A stretch of DNA of 64,000 bases. Origin: Dryas octopetala (Eukaryota > Streptophyta > Magnoliopsida > Rosales > Rosaceae). The notes under the pieces were generated by a model that saw only the letters and a program-made list of their open reading frames with translations, made no database searches and had not been told where the DNA came from. The stretch lies in contig OY992835.1 of NCBI GenBank assembly GCA_963921425.1, forward strand, positions 22,258,001 through 22,322,000, in the 5' to 3' direction. This document shows, one piece after another, positions 33,621 through 45,844 of this stretch. The translations under genes and the position numbers were made by a program. Position 1 is the first letter of the stretch. Each line of letters opens with the position of its first letter.

Positions 33621-34947
33621 CCCAGTCAGTCACTCACATACTCACAGCTGACCAGAGAAACAAAAAAAAATATTGAACTTTTTCTTTTTGCATTTTTCCA
33701 CACTTGGGACTTTGTATATCTGAACGAAATTAAGGCAAATAGAAACACGATTTTCAATAATTACATGCATTTGAAACCTTTCTCTAAACGGATACAAACT
33801 CATTTATTGGGGAAAGATTCCCAAATTTATTGTTTCCTGTTTTATAAGAATGGTTTGGTTGTTGCCTTGTTGGGTGCGAATAGAATTATACAAGACCAAG
33901 AGTCATTTCCTTTCTTTTATACCTACACATCACATGTTCATCCAAACACAAAGCCAAAAAAGACGTTCCTAATTTACATACTTAAATTGCTTTTAAATAG
34001 AGGGCATTGTGTTGTTTCTGTGTGGTGCTGACTGCTCAGTGATGCAGTTTTAGACACCATTGTTAGAGAATTCAGCTCTTACCAGGTTTGTTTCTAATCA
34101 TTTAGTAGTTGTTTTGATTATTCAGAATCCATTTGTTTCACCTTTCTTTAATCTGTGCCTCAATGTATGCTACTATGATTTTTTGTGAAAACAGGGAATT
34201 AGAACAAATGTGTGTTTTTTTTTTTGTCTTTATTAATTTGTTGGTAATGTAATCACTTCATACTTGAATTGTGTTTTCCAGTGTGTTGACTTCGTTATCA
34301 TTCTTCTTAGTGCTTGTTTGTTGTTTGGTTTTCTGAATCAGATCATAGATAACATTACTGAGTAAGAACTGAAATTTTAACTTAACACTGAGTAAGAACT
34401 GAGATTTGAGGAGAGGATGCATGAACTCAGATTATGATGTTGTTCCATATGGAGATACTTATGTTTAGGGATTTTTCATTTGAGGCGAATTGTCTCTAGA
34501 AACAAGAATGATTTGAAAGTTGTGCTTAGATACATACTAATTTCTGCGATGATCTGCATATAAAGCATAAGCTTGAATAGAAACTATATTCAACCGAAAA
34601 CATGTAATCCCTGTGATACCACCCTTGTCAATTATTGGAGAGGCTTACTTAATTATCATGATATACTGATAAGGAAAATTGAATGGTGTATGCGAAGGTC
34701 TGAAACTTTCAAGGGCCGCCCAGTTTCAGTTGGCATGTGCTGCACTTATTTTCCACAACATTTGATAGTTAAAATCACTTTAGTATTTAATGGCATTTCA
34801 GATTACAATAATTCTGATTCTGCCTTATGTGTTCCTGACCTCCTATATAATTAAACTGAAATCCATTTTGCATATTTTTATAGTATTAGTATGTCTGTTT
34901 TGTTTACTTTTTGTTATTTTCCTTTTTGTAGGTTTTCGTCATGACAA

Positions 34948-37900
34948 ATGGCTGATTTAGAAAATGATGATGTACCAATGCTACCTTCGCAATTATCAGA
35001 TGAACTTGCAGACTCTCAATTCCAGAAATTTGCATACACTTCTCAGAATACATCAAGTTCCATTCTTTTGAATTCCATGGAATCCAGTGGAACCAAAAGT
35101 AACCTTGTAGACCATACAGGTTCCTTACAGAGTGAAAGAGAAAGTCCATTCATGCATGCATGTGTTCCATTCCAGCAGTTTAGAACGTGCAGTGATCCTT
35201 ATTGCACAATTTGCTCAACTTGTCACAGTATAAAATCAGCTCATCAGGAAAACACCAAAGCTTCAAGTTTTTTCAGTGCTAAGGTTTTTTTCATTCTTCC
35301 GCTAGAGTTAATTCTTTTTCTGCATTAGGTGTTTAATTATGAGGGTTAATTCTTTATGTATTTTATTTGTATGTATGAAAACCATAATGATGCATGGTTA
35401 TTTTTGCTTTTGTACGTAAACCATAATGTTTAGTTATTTCACTTCTATTTCTTTTGATTCAGAGCAGAGGCTCAGCCTCTCTTGAAGGTGGTAGTGATGT
35501 TGTTTATTGTCTGTTGTCTGGTTATGTCATCAAAGGCAGTGATGATTGTTTCTGTCTGTTGTCTTGTTGTGTCATCAATTACTTTATCTTCAGTTGATCA
35601 TTGACTTGTACATTGTGTAGTTGCTTTTTGCCCTCTGGCCTTTTGTTCTCTCTCCTTGGAAGTTCATTGGTGTCACCTTTTGAATTGATGACTTGTTACA
35701 ATGGGAAGTTTGGTAGTGGAGGGGGATTAGTATCTTGGAGATTAGTTCCATCTATTTCAATTTGCGTGTTCCCTGTTTTAATAAGGCCTGTATTCTTTGG
35801 TTGTGTTTTCCTTACAAAAAGAAAGAAAAGAAGTCCAAGGAAAATTCCTTATGGTCGACTTTGTAATGTCTTATTGTCTGTATGCTTAACCATGTAGACT
35901 GCTGTTAATGTATTTACTAACTACGAAACTTATGCAGTTTCAGTTTTGTGATTTGTGATTTTCTGCAGCTCCATAATGCTTTCTATGGTGATGTTAAGGG
36001 CTGGTTCAAAAGATCTTTTTCTTTTCTGCATCCATATATTCCAGGAGTCATGAAACCTCATACTAAGGTTGTACGACAATGGAACAAGTTCTTTGTCATA
36101 GCTTGCTTGGTGGCGATTTTTGTAGACCCTTTGTTTTTCTTCTTGTTATCTGCACAACAGGTTTGTTTTTCTTCTTTCTGAACAACAGTTTAGCTCTTCT
36201 ATTGTTCTTTTTCTATAAACACACATATTACAGTTTGGAATTATCATCGTTTCTCATTGGTTTTGCACTTTGAATAATTTAAAATCAATGTTTTCTCCAA
36301 CTTTTTAATTGGGCTCTCTGTCCAAAAAAAAAAGGGGCCCTAAACATTTGTTGGGGAGGCCTATCTTTTTCTTTATGTTTTTGGAGTCACTTTAATATGA
36401 TATATATGTTTGCATTAAACGATTGAATATATACAGAGATAAACATGCTTTGAATCCTGAAACTACCAAATAATGTGGTTTTATGATCAGAATGCGCTAG
36501 ATCTGGGAGTTAAATAGTTCTTCTGCATAGGGCCTGGCCCATGCTTTTGACACTGAAACTTTGACAAATATTGCTTCCAACAAGAATGCTATGCAACTTC
36601 TTTTCCATTTATATATGGTCTAGTGAAGGAACTGTAAGAGCATGATGGCGCAGTATCAAAGAGTTATTGATTGTTTGATAAATGCTTTAGATGCAAATGG
36701 TGTTTCCTCCTCTGTTAATTTTGTCTGGTATCTACATTCTTATAATGCAGGATAACAAGTGCATAGTTATCAACTGGCCCATGACCACAACAATAGTAGT
36801 TTTCAGAACTATGACTGACTTAGTATACTTTTTGGACATGCTTCTTCAGGTAACAGCTTCACCCTCCTTTTAGAATTGTCTGTTTTATGAATATATGGTT
36901 ATTAATTTGGTAGCTCAAAATAAATATTTCTTCTTTTGGGTCATATGTTAGAACCTTGATTGTTTTAAAATTTTTATTATTGAGAAAAAAATTTTCAAGA
37001 TGGTTTACAATCTAATTTTAGTCTTCACTAATGTATCAAAATTGACTTCTGGCAGTTTAGGTTGGCTTATGTGCCTCCTGAGTCTAGAGTGGTTGGTGCT
37101 GGAGAGATAGTGGACAAACCAAAGAAAATTGCTCTCAATTACCTCCATGGATACTTTATTGTTGACTTATTTATTGTTTTACCACTTCCTCAAGTAACTC
37201 TCTCTCTCATTTTCTTTTCTGGCATTAACCTACTTATTTGATATGTTTGATGTGCAATTATTTGAATTAGATCTTTGAGCTTCATGTGTCCAACACCCCC
37301 CCCCCCCCCCGCGCCAAAAAAAATAAATTTATGTGAGGTTAAGGATTTTCCTTTTTAACTACCCTGTTTATCTAATCTTTAAGCTGATACTTAGATCATT
37401 CTAATAATACAAGTTAAATGATATTCTGCCTTTTTATTTCTATAATTAGTTTTGTTTTTTTGTTTATGTTTCCTGTATCCATCATTTTGTCTACAAACGC
37501 CACCATGTGATGGTACATGCTTCTTTTATATTATTACTCTCCTGTTGCTATGAGCTAGTAGATTTAAATTTTTTTTCAGATCATAATATTGCAAGTTCTA
37601 CCGAAAAGTTTGGGATCATCTGGAGCAAATCTTGCAAAGAATCTTCTACGCATGGCAGTTCTTCTTCAGTACATACCCAGGTTGTATAGGTTTCTACCTC
37701 TGCTTGCTGGCCAGACTCCAAATGGCTTCGTCTTCGAGTCAGCATGGACAAATTTTATAATAAATCTTCTCTCTTTCATTTTGTCTGGCCATGTTGTCGG
37801 GTCCTGCTGGTACCTTTTTGGCTTACAGGTGTGTGGAGGAGCTTTTATTATTTAAAGATTTGTGTTGAACTTACATGCATGAAGAGTTCCTTTATTTGTT

Positions 37901-40900
37901 TAATTCCTCTTTTTTACTCCTCTTTCTTGTTCCAGAGGGTTAATCAATGTCTTCGAGATGCCTGCCGTAACTCTGGAATCCTTTCATGCTCAAGATTCAT
38001 AGATTGTGGGCAGGGTAGTACTAAAAATTTTGCTTCGGATCCATCGTGGCCTAGATGGAAAAACAATGAGAATGCTACTGCTTGTTTTACTGAAGAGGGT
38101 TTCTCCTATGGAATCTACGTTCAAGCTGTCAATCTCACTACAGAAGATAGCATAATAACTAGATATGTATATTCACTGTTTTGGGGATTCCAGGTACCTC
38201 ACAAATCACACCTTATCTTATGCTGTGTGTACTAGAGATATCTCCGACTGTTGGTATACTCATAATATATTTCCATACTTGGCTAATTGTACTCATGCTG
38301 CCTATACATGTGTGTGTAATATAGAATTCACCTTCCTTTCTACTTTTCTGTTGTGAAGATTCTAGTCAAACAAGTTTTAGGATACAAAGATGGTGAGAAA
38401 ACAATCATCAAGATTTATATGTGGGAAAGTTTCCAAGTGTACTATGGTTCCACTGGCATTTGACAATACTAATCTATTCCATAAAGCTCATTTCCTGACA
38501 AAATTCACAGAAGGCCAGAAATGAACTGACACACCATAGAAGTGAATTTGCCTCTGCAAATTTTATTTTGTTATCATCATTGTGACAATTCAGCTCCCCC
38601 CCACACACACACACCCAATTTGGAGAGACTAAAAAAAAATAATAATTATCTAGTATAAAGAGTTAGTTTGGTATAATACTCCTCAAAATGATTGATAGCA
38701 ATTAGCAAGTCTATATGATGATTTGGTCAATTTCATTAGGCCAAAGTGCACTTTTGGTCCCTGTACTTTCACGAAGATTCACTTTCGTCCCTGTTCTTTT
38801 AATTTTATTATGACTCCTTGAATTAAATTTACCCCTTCTGATGACATATTATCTCCCGTGATTTTATGAAGCAAATCAGCACTCTGGCAGGAAATCAAAT
38901 TCCAAGCTATTTTGTTTGGGAAGTCCTCTTTACCATGTCAATTGTTGGACTGGGCCTCTTGCTCTTTGCTCTTCTCATTGGAAATATGCAGAATTTTCTT
39001 CAGTCTCTTGGACGGAGGTACTACTTTCCACTACTTTCTGCTTCTTAAGTCTTCTACATACTAACAGTAGTATCTAACATTGCAGAATGGCCCATTTGAA
39101 TAAAATGTAAGGGTAATACCAATAAAAAACATTGTCCTGTACATTTGAAAAATAAATTATTGTCACATTGCAGTAACTCTAGAAAAATAATTTCATAACA
39201 GTAGGATGTCATTTATGGTTGTCTGTATATTCAGTTCTTACGTGTCAATATAGTTATACTGAAAGTATGTCACTATGCATTACTTTCAGACTATATTATG
39301 TACCTGTGAAATTTCAGACTTTGTTATAGACTTATAGTTCAATTCCCCTTTGATTTTTTTTTAATGTGCTCTTTCTCATTTCTTTATTTCCTCTCTTTTC
39401 TTCCCCCCACCACCCGTTTTTGGGATTTTTTCTCTTTCAGGAGATTCGAGATGTTATTGCGACGTCGTGATGTTGAGCGGTGGATGAGCTATCGGCACTT
39501 GCCAGAAGAACTAAGAAGGTATACTCTTATTGTAATTTTGTTTTATATCCTAATCACCAAATGGTGTAACTTTCTCCTTGTTAGATTACGTTTGTGCTTC
39601 AAAATTTTGGCTTTTGGCACCATAGTGTTTGATGGCAACTCTGCTGACAATAATATTATAGAACTGTTTTGAATTAAACTTCAAGTGAGCTCTAGATATG
39701 TTAGTTTGAACATTTATAATTATTAATTTGTACGTATTGAACTCTAAGCACATAATATGTTCATGAAAAAACTTATATGTCAAGTCTGTTATGTGGCTTT
39801 TATTCGCAATTTGACCCATATATTGGCCATGGTGTAGGCAAGTAAGGCAAGCTGAACGGTATAATTGGTCTGCCACTAGAGGTGTAAATGAAGAAGTGCT
39901 TTTGGAGAATTTGCCTGAAGACCTTCAAAGAGATATAAGACGCCATCTCTTCAAATTTGTGAAAAAGGTAAGATGTGCTTGTTGATGAGGTCATCTCATA
40001 AACTCTCTATTGATTCCATTAAAATGATGTGCATTGTTTGAGGCAATGCTGATCTTGATATGATAATTACTGGCTCCATGTTTGTACCGATAACTGACAA
40101 GAAAATTGCAGGTTCGGATTTTTGCCCTGATGGATGATCCTATCTCAGATGCACTTTGTGAGAAACTAAAACAAAAGACATACATCAAAGGAAGCAAAAT
40201 TTTGTATCCAGGAGGTCTGGTTGAGAAGATGGTTTTTATTGTGCGTGGAAAAGTGGAGAGCATTGGGGAGGATGGGATTGTTGTTTCCTTATATGAAGGG
40301 GATGTCTGCGGTGAGGAACTTCTCACATGGTGTCTCGAGCATCCTACAATAAACAATGGTATTATTTTGATGGTTGTCCACCTGTGTACACTATTCTAAT
40401 TAATGAAGGGTCTTCTGGACTCATAGTAGTAGTAGTGAGATATATGCCTGAATGTACCAAAACATACTTATTCAACATGTTTTTGTTGGGTGGATGGGCA
40501 AAAAAGTGAGGATCCCTGGTCGTAGATTGCTCAGCAACAGAATGGTAAGGTGCTTAACTAACGTAGAAGCATTTTCACTCCGAGCTGCAGACCTTGAAGA
40601 CTTCACCAGTCGCTTTGCAAGATTCTTGCGAAATCCACGCGTTCAAGGAGCCATAAGGTTTGACTTTCTTGTTTTCTATGTGATATAGCTGCTTTTTGCT
40701 CTCATTTTGTTAAGCTCATTACTAGTGATTGAGTTCATTGTCTAGACTCTAGAAATGCCAACAGCATTGTGAGAACCATGTAGATTACCATCAGTATTTG
40801 TATTTCTCAATTTAGAAGCAAGTAAACTCTTTGTTTAGGTGCTTGATGAATAGTGTGGTCTCTGGTTTTCTATAGGTACGAGTCACCGTATTGGAGAGGT

Positions 40901-41011
40901 CTTGCAGCAAAGCGAATTCAAGTGGCATGGAGATACAGAAAGAGGCGTTTAAATCGTGCAAGCCCTTCTCACTCATCCTACTCATATCATCAACTCAACA
41001 GGACTTGTTGA
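34948..41011 (+). CDS. Cyclic nucleotide-gated cation channel, CNGC19/CNGC20 group
   Basis: Calcium-permeable six-helix channel. Twelve coding exons join in frame to about 719 residues: 34948-35283, 35969-36160, 36751-36849, 37056-37193, 37580-37828, 37936-38193, 38872-39017, 39441-39518, 39838-39967, 40112-40358, 40507-40657, 40876-41011. A 5'-UTR intron is likely (donor near 34087, acceptor just before 34933). Visible parts: a cysteine-rich N-terminus (CSDPYCTICSTC) typical of this group; S1 from FFVIACLVAIFVDPLFFFLL; the pore QISTLAGN; a C-linker; a cyclic-nucleotide-binding fold around KILYPGGLVEKMVFIVRGKV; and a calmodulin-binding IQ motif (IQVAWRYRKR, about 689). The exon 10-11 join skips the GKK residues expected before VRIPG, so that boundary is less sure. 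This clade acts in immunity and salt responses. Confidence 0.88.
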
Positions 41012-42134
41012 GGCCTTTTTAAGGATACTAGGGAATGCTAGCTTTGGGGGGTTTGCTGAATCAGTTACTGAAACGCACCGTATCCTATGCAAATCATCTT
41101 CTGAACCAAAACCAAACCCCCGGATAAATGTAAAATCACCATTATTTAATATCTGGAATTGCTGGAGGATTATTATTCTATTTATTATCGGTTGGAACTT
41201 GGAAGAGTCCAGAACGTCAAAATTTCATTTATTTCTTTTTCTATTTCCCTCCTACCCTAAAATAAAAAGAATCTTTTTATATTTCCCATGGTGCCCATTA
41301 TTTGCTATTTTTACAAATGAGACAAGGTTCTCTTGGTAATTTGCTTACTTACTCTTGATTGGCATTTTCTTTGAAAATCTTGTCGTTCTCAATTTATAAA
41401 AAGATTTTTTTTTTTTTTTACAAGTTACTTCTAAATATAATTGTCAAACAAAAATAAAAAATTATAATCATGAAAAAAGTAAAATGATTATTGTTATGGA
41501 ATGCTACTCACTTAATTTAAGATAATGCATTTACTTATCAAATAATGCCTCCAATTTTTTGAGAGTTGTCAAATGGTGAGAGTAGATGAGATAATGATTT
41601 GATTTTCTTCTAATATAATAAAAAAAAATAATGTGTCAAATAAAATTTAATGTGTGTTGTACTTTTTTTTTTAAATAAACAAACTCATCATTAAATGAAA
41701 CCTCCTTTTCATCACCAACATTTATTTAGATTATTAATGTAAAGGAGATCATTCTTTCATATTTGAGTTTTTTTTTTTTTTGGACTACTAAAAAGCTAAA
41801 TACTACTAGACTAAAAAAAAGAAAAGAATACAAGAGTTTTATTTATTTATTTATTTTAAAACATATATCGTATAATATGCTACCGCCCACTAGAAAAAGT
41901 GAAAATCCGCACCGACTCAGAAGTTCCGGTAATATAAAAAAAGGCCCTGAGGATTTCAAAATAAGAGTTTTGGCCACATTCTTGCATGGAAAGTAAAGTA
42001 GACGGCGCCGAGTTGAAAACACGGGAAATTATATTTTGGAAATGATCTGAAAGTTGCTCTTTAAGTTCGAAAACAATCATTTATCTTTTCACGTTTTCTA
42101 GTTTCCAAACTCCAATTTAGTAAAAAGAGAAGCC
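41012..42134. other. AT-rich intergenic DNA between CNGC and TIC20 genes
   Basis: Contains the CNGC 3' UTR and the TIC20 promoter. Poly-T runs occur near 41406, 41664 and 41769. Nothing else is recognised. Confidence 0.4.
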
Positions 42135-44683
42135 ATGGCGACCGCCTTGGGCAGCCGCCTCAGCATCCTTGCCTCACCTGCTGCTTCATGGTACGCTCAT
42201 TCTTGAACCTACTTTTCTCCTCATAAAACACAACCAAAATAAGAATGAAAAAACGAAAAAAGAAAACGAAACGAGAAAACGTTTTGTTATCCTTAAAATT
42301 GTTTCTTATGTGAAATGAAAAATTTAGAGGAAGAAAACTAGGTTTAAAAAAAAAAAAATATTTAATTTTGGTTTTTTCCTTGGCGTTTTTTCTTTTCGAT
42401 TTCCTTGGCCCGTTCGGTATCATTTTCTAAAAGCATTGTTGTAAAACATTTTTGCAAAAATGAAAATGAGAAAATGTGTTTGGTAACTGCATTTCTGTTT
42501 TATATGATTTGAATCAGTTATATAAATTTTGGTTGCCTAGGAAATTGTTTTTGTATTTGTAGTCGGTATTTAAGCACTCTTCATGTGAGCTTGAATTCAA
42601 GGTTGAAAAGTAGGTTTGGTTAAGTATCAATTTACCCTTTTCTGTGTGTCTGAATTAGAGTTATATAACATATTGCAAATATTATGGCCCATTTGAAGCA
42701 GAGTGAGTTTTTTTTTTTTATTAAGCTTTTTCCCCTGTCATGTTTGCAGGGGGCTTCCCTTAGCTAATGTTTGAAGCCTTGTCAATTTATCTCATAGCTA
42801 CTTGCGAAAAGGTTATCATAAATTTGGTTCAGTTTAGATTCTTTAGAGGATCAGGGAGACTTTGCAATACATTAATGTGTTGTGTTGGAAATTTAGAACA
42901 TGCTTTGTAGGTAGACCAAATTCTTTCATAGGGAAGGCATATAAGTCTTTGGGGTATTTGGTTAAAGTGCTGATTTATCTCTATTGGCTTCTGGGAGTGG
43001 AGCACTCTCTTACTCAAAATTTTCTGGTATCTACTATCTACAAAAGAAAAAAATAGTGGGTGCTAAAATAAAAAATAGATGGCTTCTTGATGAGATAGTG
43101 GTTACGAAACAAATGGAGAGGCCAATAGGCCATGTTTGTACTCTTACAATCAGCAGGGCCATGCCGTACATGGTTCCAAATAAAATTGAAGACAGTTTTT
43201 TGAGTCTCTAATTGGAAAAAGAAATGATGATGGAGATATAGATATAGTTCTTATGGAATTGTAATGCTAGAGATTCTGTGAGACCCTGTTATTGAGCCAT
43301 GGAAGACAGATTCTTACTGCTTAGATTTTTCTTGAGTATTTTTACTCAGATGGGACAGTTTTGTTTTCCTATTGTCTTGAGATCCACCTTATTGCTAAGG
43401 GTCTGAATGATTTAGGATGTATCCCTCATGTGTTTTATTATGTAATAATTAATAAAACTTATAGTTTTCCATAGTAGAGAAAATTATTTAGCAGCATTCT
43501 ATCCATGAAGCAAAAGGGTTCTTATGTTATGATTCTTTCAACTGCTCCTAACCCGCATGTTAAATATATTGTATTGGTCTTTTACTAGGTACAAGGATGT
43601 GAATCTAAAAAGACACAACAAGCCCAACAGGGTTTCATGCACATCTAACTTGAATGCAAGGCCTATAATTTTGTCAAGCAGCAGAAGTCTACAACAACCT
43701 AATCTCGATCTGCATTCCTGGTCTTCCAGGGGTATATCAAATTTCTTGTCAAGCATCATTCTTGTTTCTATTACAAAAGGTTAAATTGAAATAGAAAGAT
43801 GCCATCAGGTCAATCTGTGGTCTTGTGGTAAAGAGGCGTAGATCCTAGAAACTAATTTGAAACTAAGATATGCTGTTTTTGTTCTGATAGCTTATTTTAT
43901 TTGGTATGTATGAAGTCTCATTTTCTTCCCATATGGGTATGAATTGCATATACTTGCATAAGAGCATCTTAGAGATGGTTTATATTCATGTAGTTCCCAA
44001 ATTTGTAACTTTCAGGATTGCCAGGTTTGCACCTTTCTGCCGCATCTTCCACATTGCTAAGGGGGGATCAAAGTGGCTTGTCACACCAAATATCCCCTTT
44101 ACTCAGACCGCGCAAGTCTTCGACATTGGCACAAGCAAAAAAGGATAATTCATTCAATTTACCAACTTTACCTTTCCCGAAATTGACTGAGAAGCCTGAA
44201 TGGTGGTGGAGAACTTTAGCATGTCTCCCATATTTAATAGCTTTGCAGATGTCTGATACTGGGTTTTATCTTCAACCCTTCGCAGAACACTATGAATCCT
44301 TTGGAGATTTGGTTTATTATGTCCCAGGAGCAATAAAGAGGTTACCATATTGGTTCACAATGTTATATTTCTTTGGGGCATATTTTGGAGTGGTGAAGAA
44401 GAAAGACTGGCCTCACTTCTTTAGGTATCATGTAATCACGGCCATGCTATTAGAAACTTTGCTTCAAGTGGTATGGTATTCAAGCAATTTCCTGCCGCTT
44501 ATACACTTCAATGGTACGTTCGGCATAGAATATTGGGCAGTCGTGGCGTTTGTGTACATTTTCATCTTGTTGGAGTGCATAAGGTGTGCTCTTTCTGGCA
44601 AGTATGTTAAACTCCCATTTGTTAGTTATTCCGCTCTAGTCCATACTCTGTTTCAGGTAGAAGGATACCATAAGCCTTTTTGA
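42135..44683 (+). CDS. Chloroplast inner-envelope translocon protein, TIC20-IV-like
   Basis: Part of the TIC preprotein import channel of the chloroplast inner envelope. Three exons, 42135-42190, 43589-43731 and 44016-44683, join in frame (867 nt) to 288 residues. The start MATALGSRLSILASPAAS opens a transit peptide of roughly 90-100 residues rich in S, R and L. The mature part has the family signature EKPEWWWRTLACLPYL followed by hydrophobic helices (LPYWFTMLYFFGAYFGVV; HVITAMLLETLLQVVWY; YWAVVAFVYIFILLECIRCAL). KKKDWPHFFRYHV is also typical of TIC20. The loop after the first helix (QMSDTGFYLQPFAEHY) and the overall shape fit the TIC20-IV/TIC20-I branch; IV is my preference. Confidence 0.87.
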
Positions 44684-45844
44684 AGAGTATCATTTAGGTC
44701 CCATTATCAGTTAGATGCTCTTTTAGGTTTGTCAGTGTCCCCATTAAAAATGAAACAAAGTTATTTATGTCATTGTTGTGATAATTTTATGTTATATATT
44801 GCAAGCCTCTGTTTTGATAATCTGATTGGTCATCGAATGAGAAGGAGAATTATTACTGTGTATCAACATTTTGTTTGGTCCATTTTGTCTGTTTATGTAC
44901 TGTTTGCCCTCCCTTTTGGCTCTGTTAGGAAATATTTTCATGACCAAAAAACATTTAAAAGTAAAATAAAACAGGCAACAAAAAGATCGGATTTCTTAAC
45001 AATGTTGAAAAATGAAAACCTTAAATTCAAAAAGGGAAAAACATTCAAGAATTTGATATTTTTGGTTCAAATTAAGCACAACAATGATACAAGCCTACAC
45101 CTCATCGACATTAACTGTGATTAAACTTTTTTTAAACGATTAACATTTCCGCGATGAATCACTTATCACTATTCCATATTAAAGTTAGCATCTCAAGCTC
45201 AATGTGAATGCTAGAAATCAAAATGTCTCTTTTTATTTTTATTTTTTCATGTGAGGAATTAAATGTATTTTTTATCTGGGTTAAATGTCCAGTGTATATA
45301 ATATGCTTCGTCTCAGAGAGTAACCCTCGCATTAAGGTAGGGCCGTAGGGGCAAGATTAATGAATTAATTAATTATCTATTCATCTCATGCCCAAAGAAG
45401 GAATTAAAAAAAGAAAAAAGAAAAAAAAAAAACAGTGAAAGAATTCAATCAGCTGGCGTGAAGCATTAGATTATGAGATTTTAGACAAATCCAAGAAGCC
45501 GTGCCCACACACTCCACACAATTATACAAGCTAGCTCCCAACCGTCGTTGTCTGTCTGCAAACGTAGACTGACAAAGACAAGCTTCTCCTCCATTCTTAC
45601 TACATTGTCATTACCTTCCAGTGTTCGCTAGATCTTCGCCCCTTCAAAACCCAACACAATTCAACCCTCACAACCCCAATTCTCAATCCCAATAATCCTC
45701 TCAAGTCTCCCCATAAGATCCAATCCATTCCCTCAAATTTGATCCCACCTCGCGATCCGATCACTCAAATAATCCACACCGCTGCTACTTTCTCGGGAAA
45801 CAAACGGATTTCCATTCTTCCTTCAGATTTGGAATCGGTGGAGA
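44684..45844. other. Intergenic DNA and GAUT10 leader
   Basis: TIC20 3' UTR, then spacer, then a C/T-rich leader (about 45580-45844) typical of a long 5' UTR. No other gene is seen. Confidence 0.45.

Noticed and set aside
35463-35487. Possible micro-exon of the CNGC gene after AG at 35461-35462
   Set aside because: Its 25 bases would break the frame; joining 35283 directly to 35969 keeps frame and gives the expected protein.
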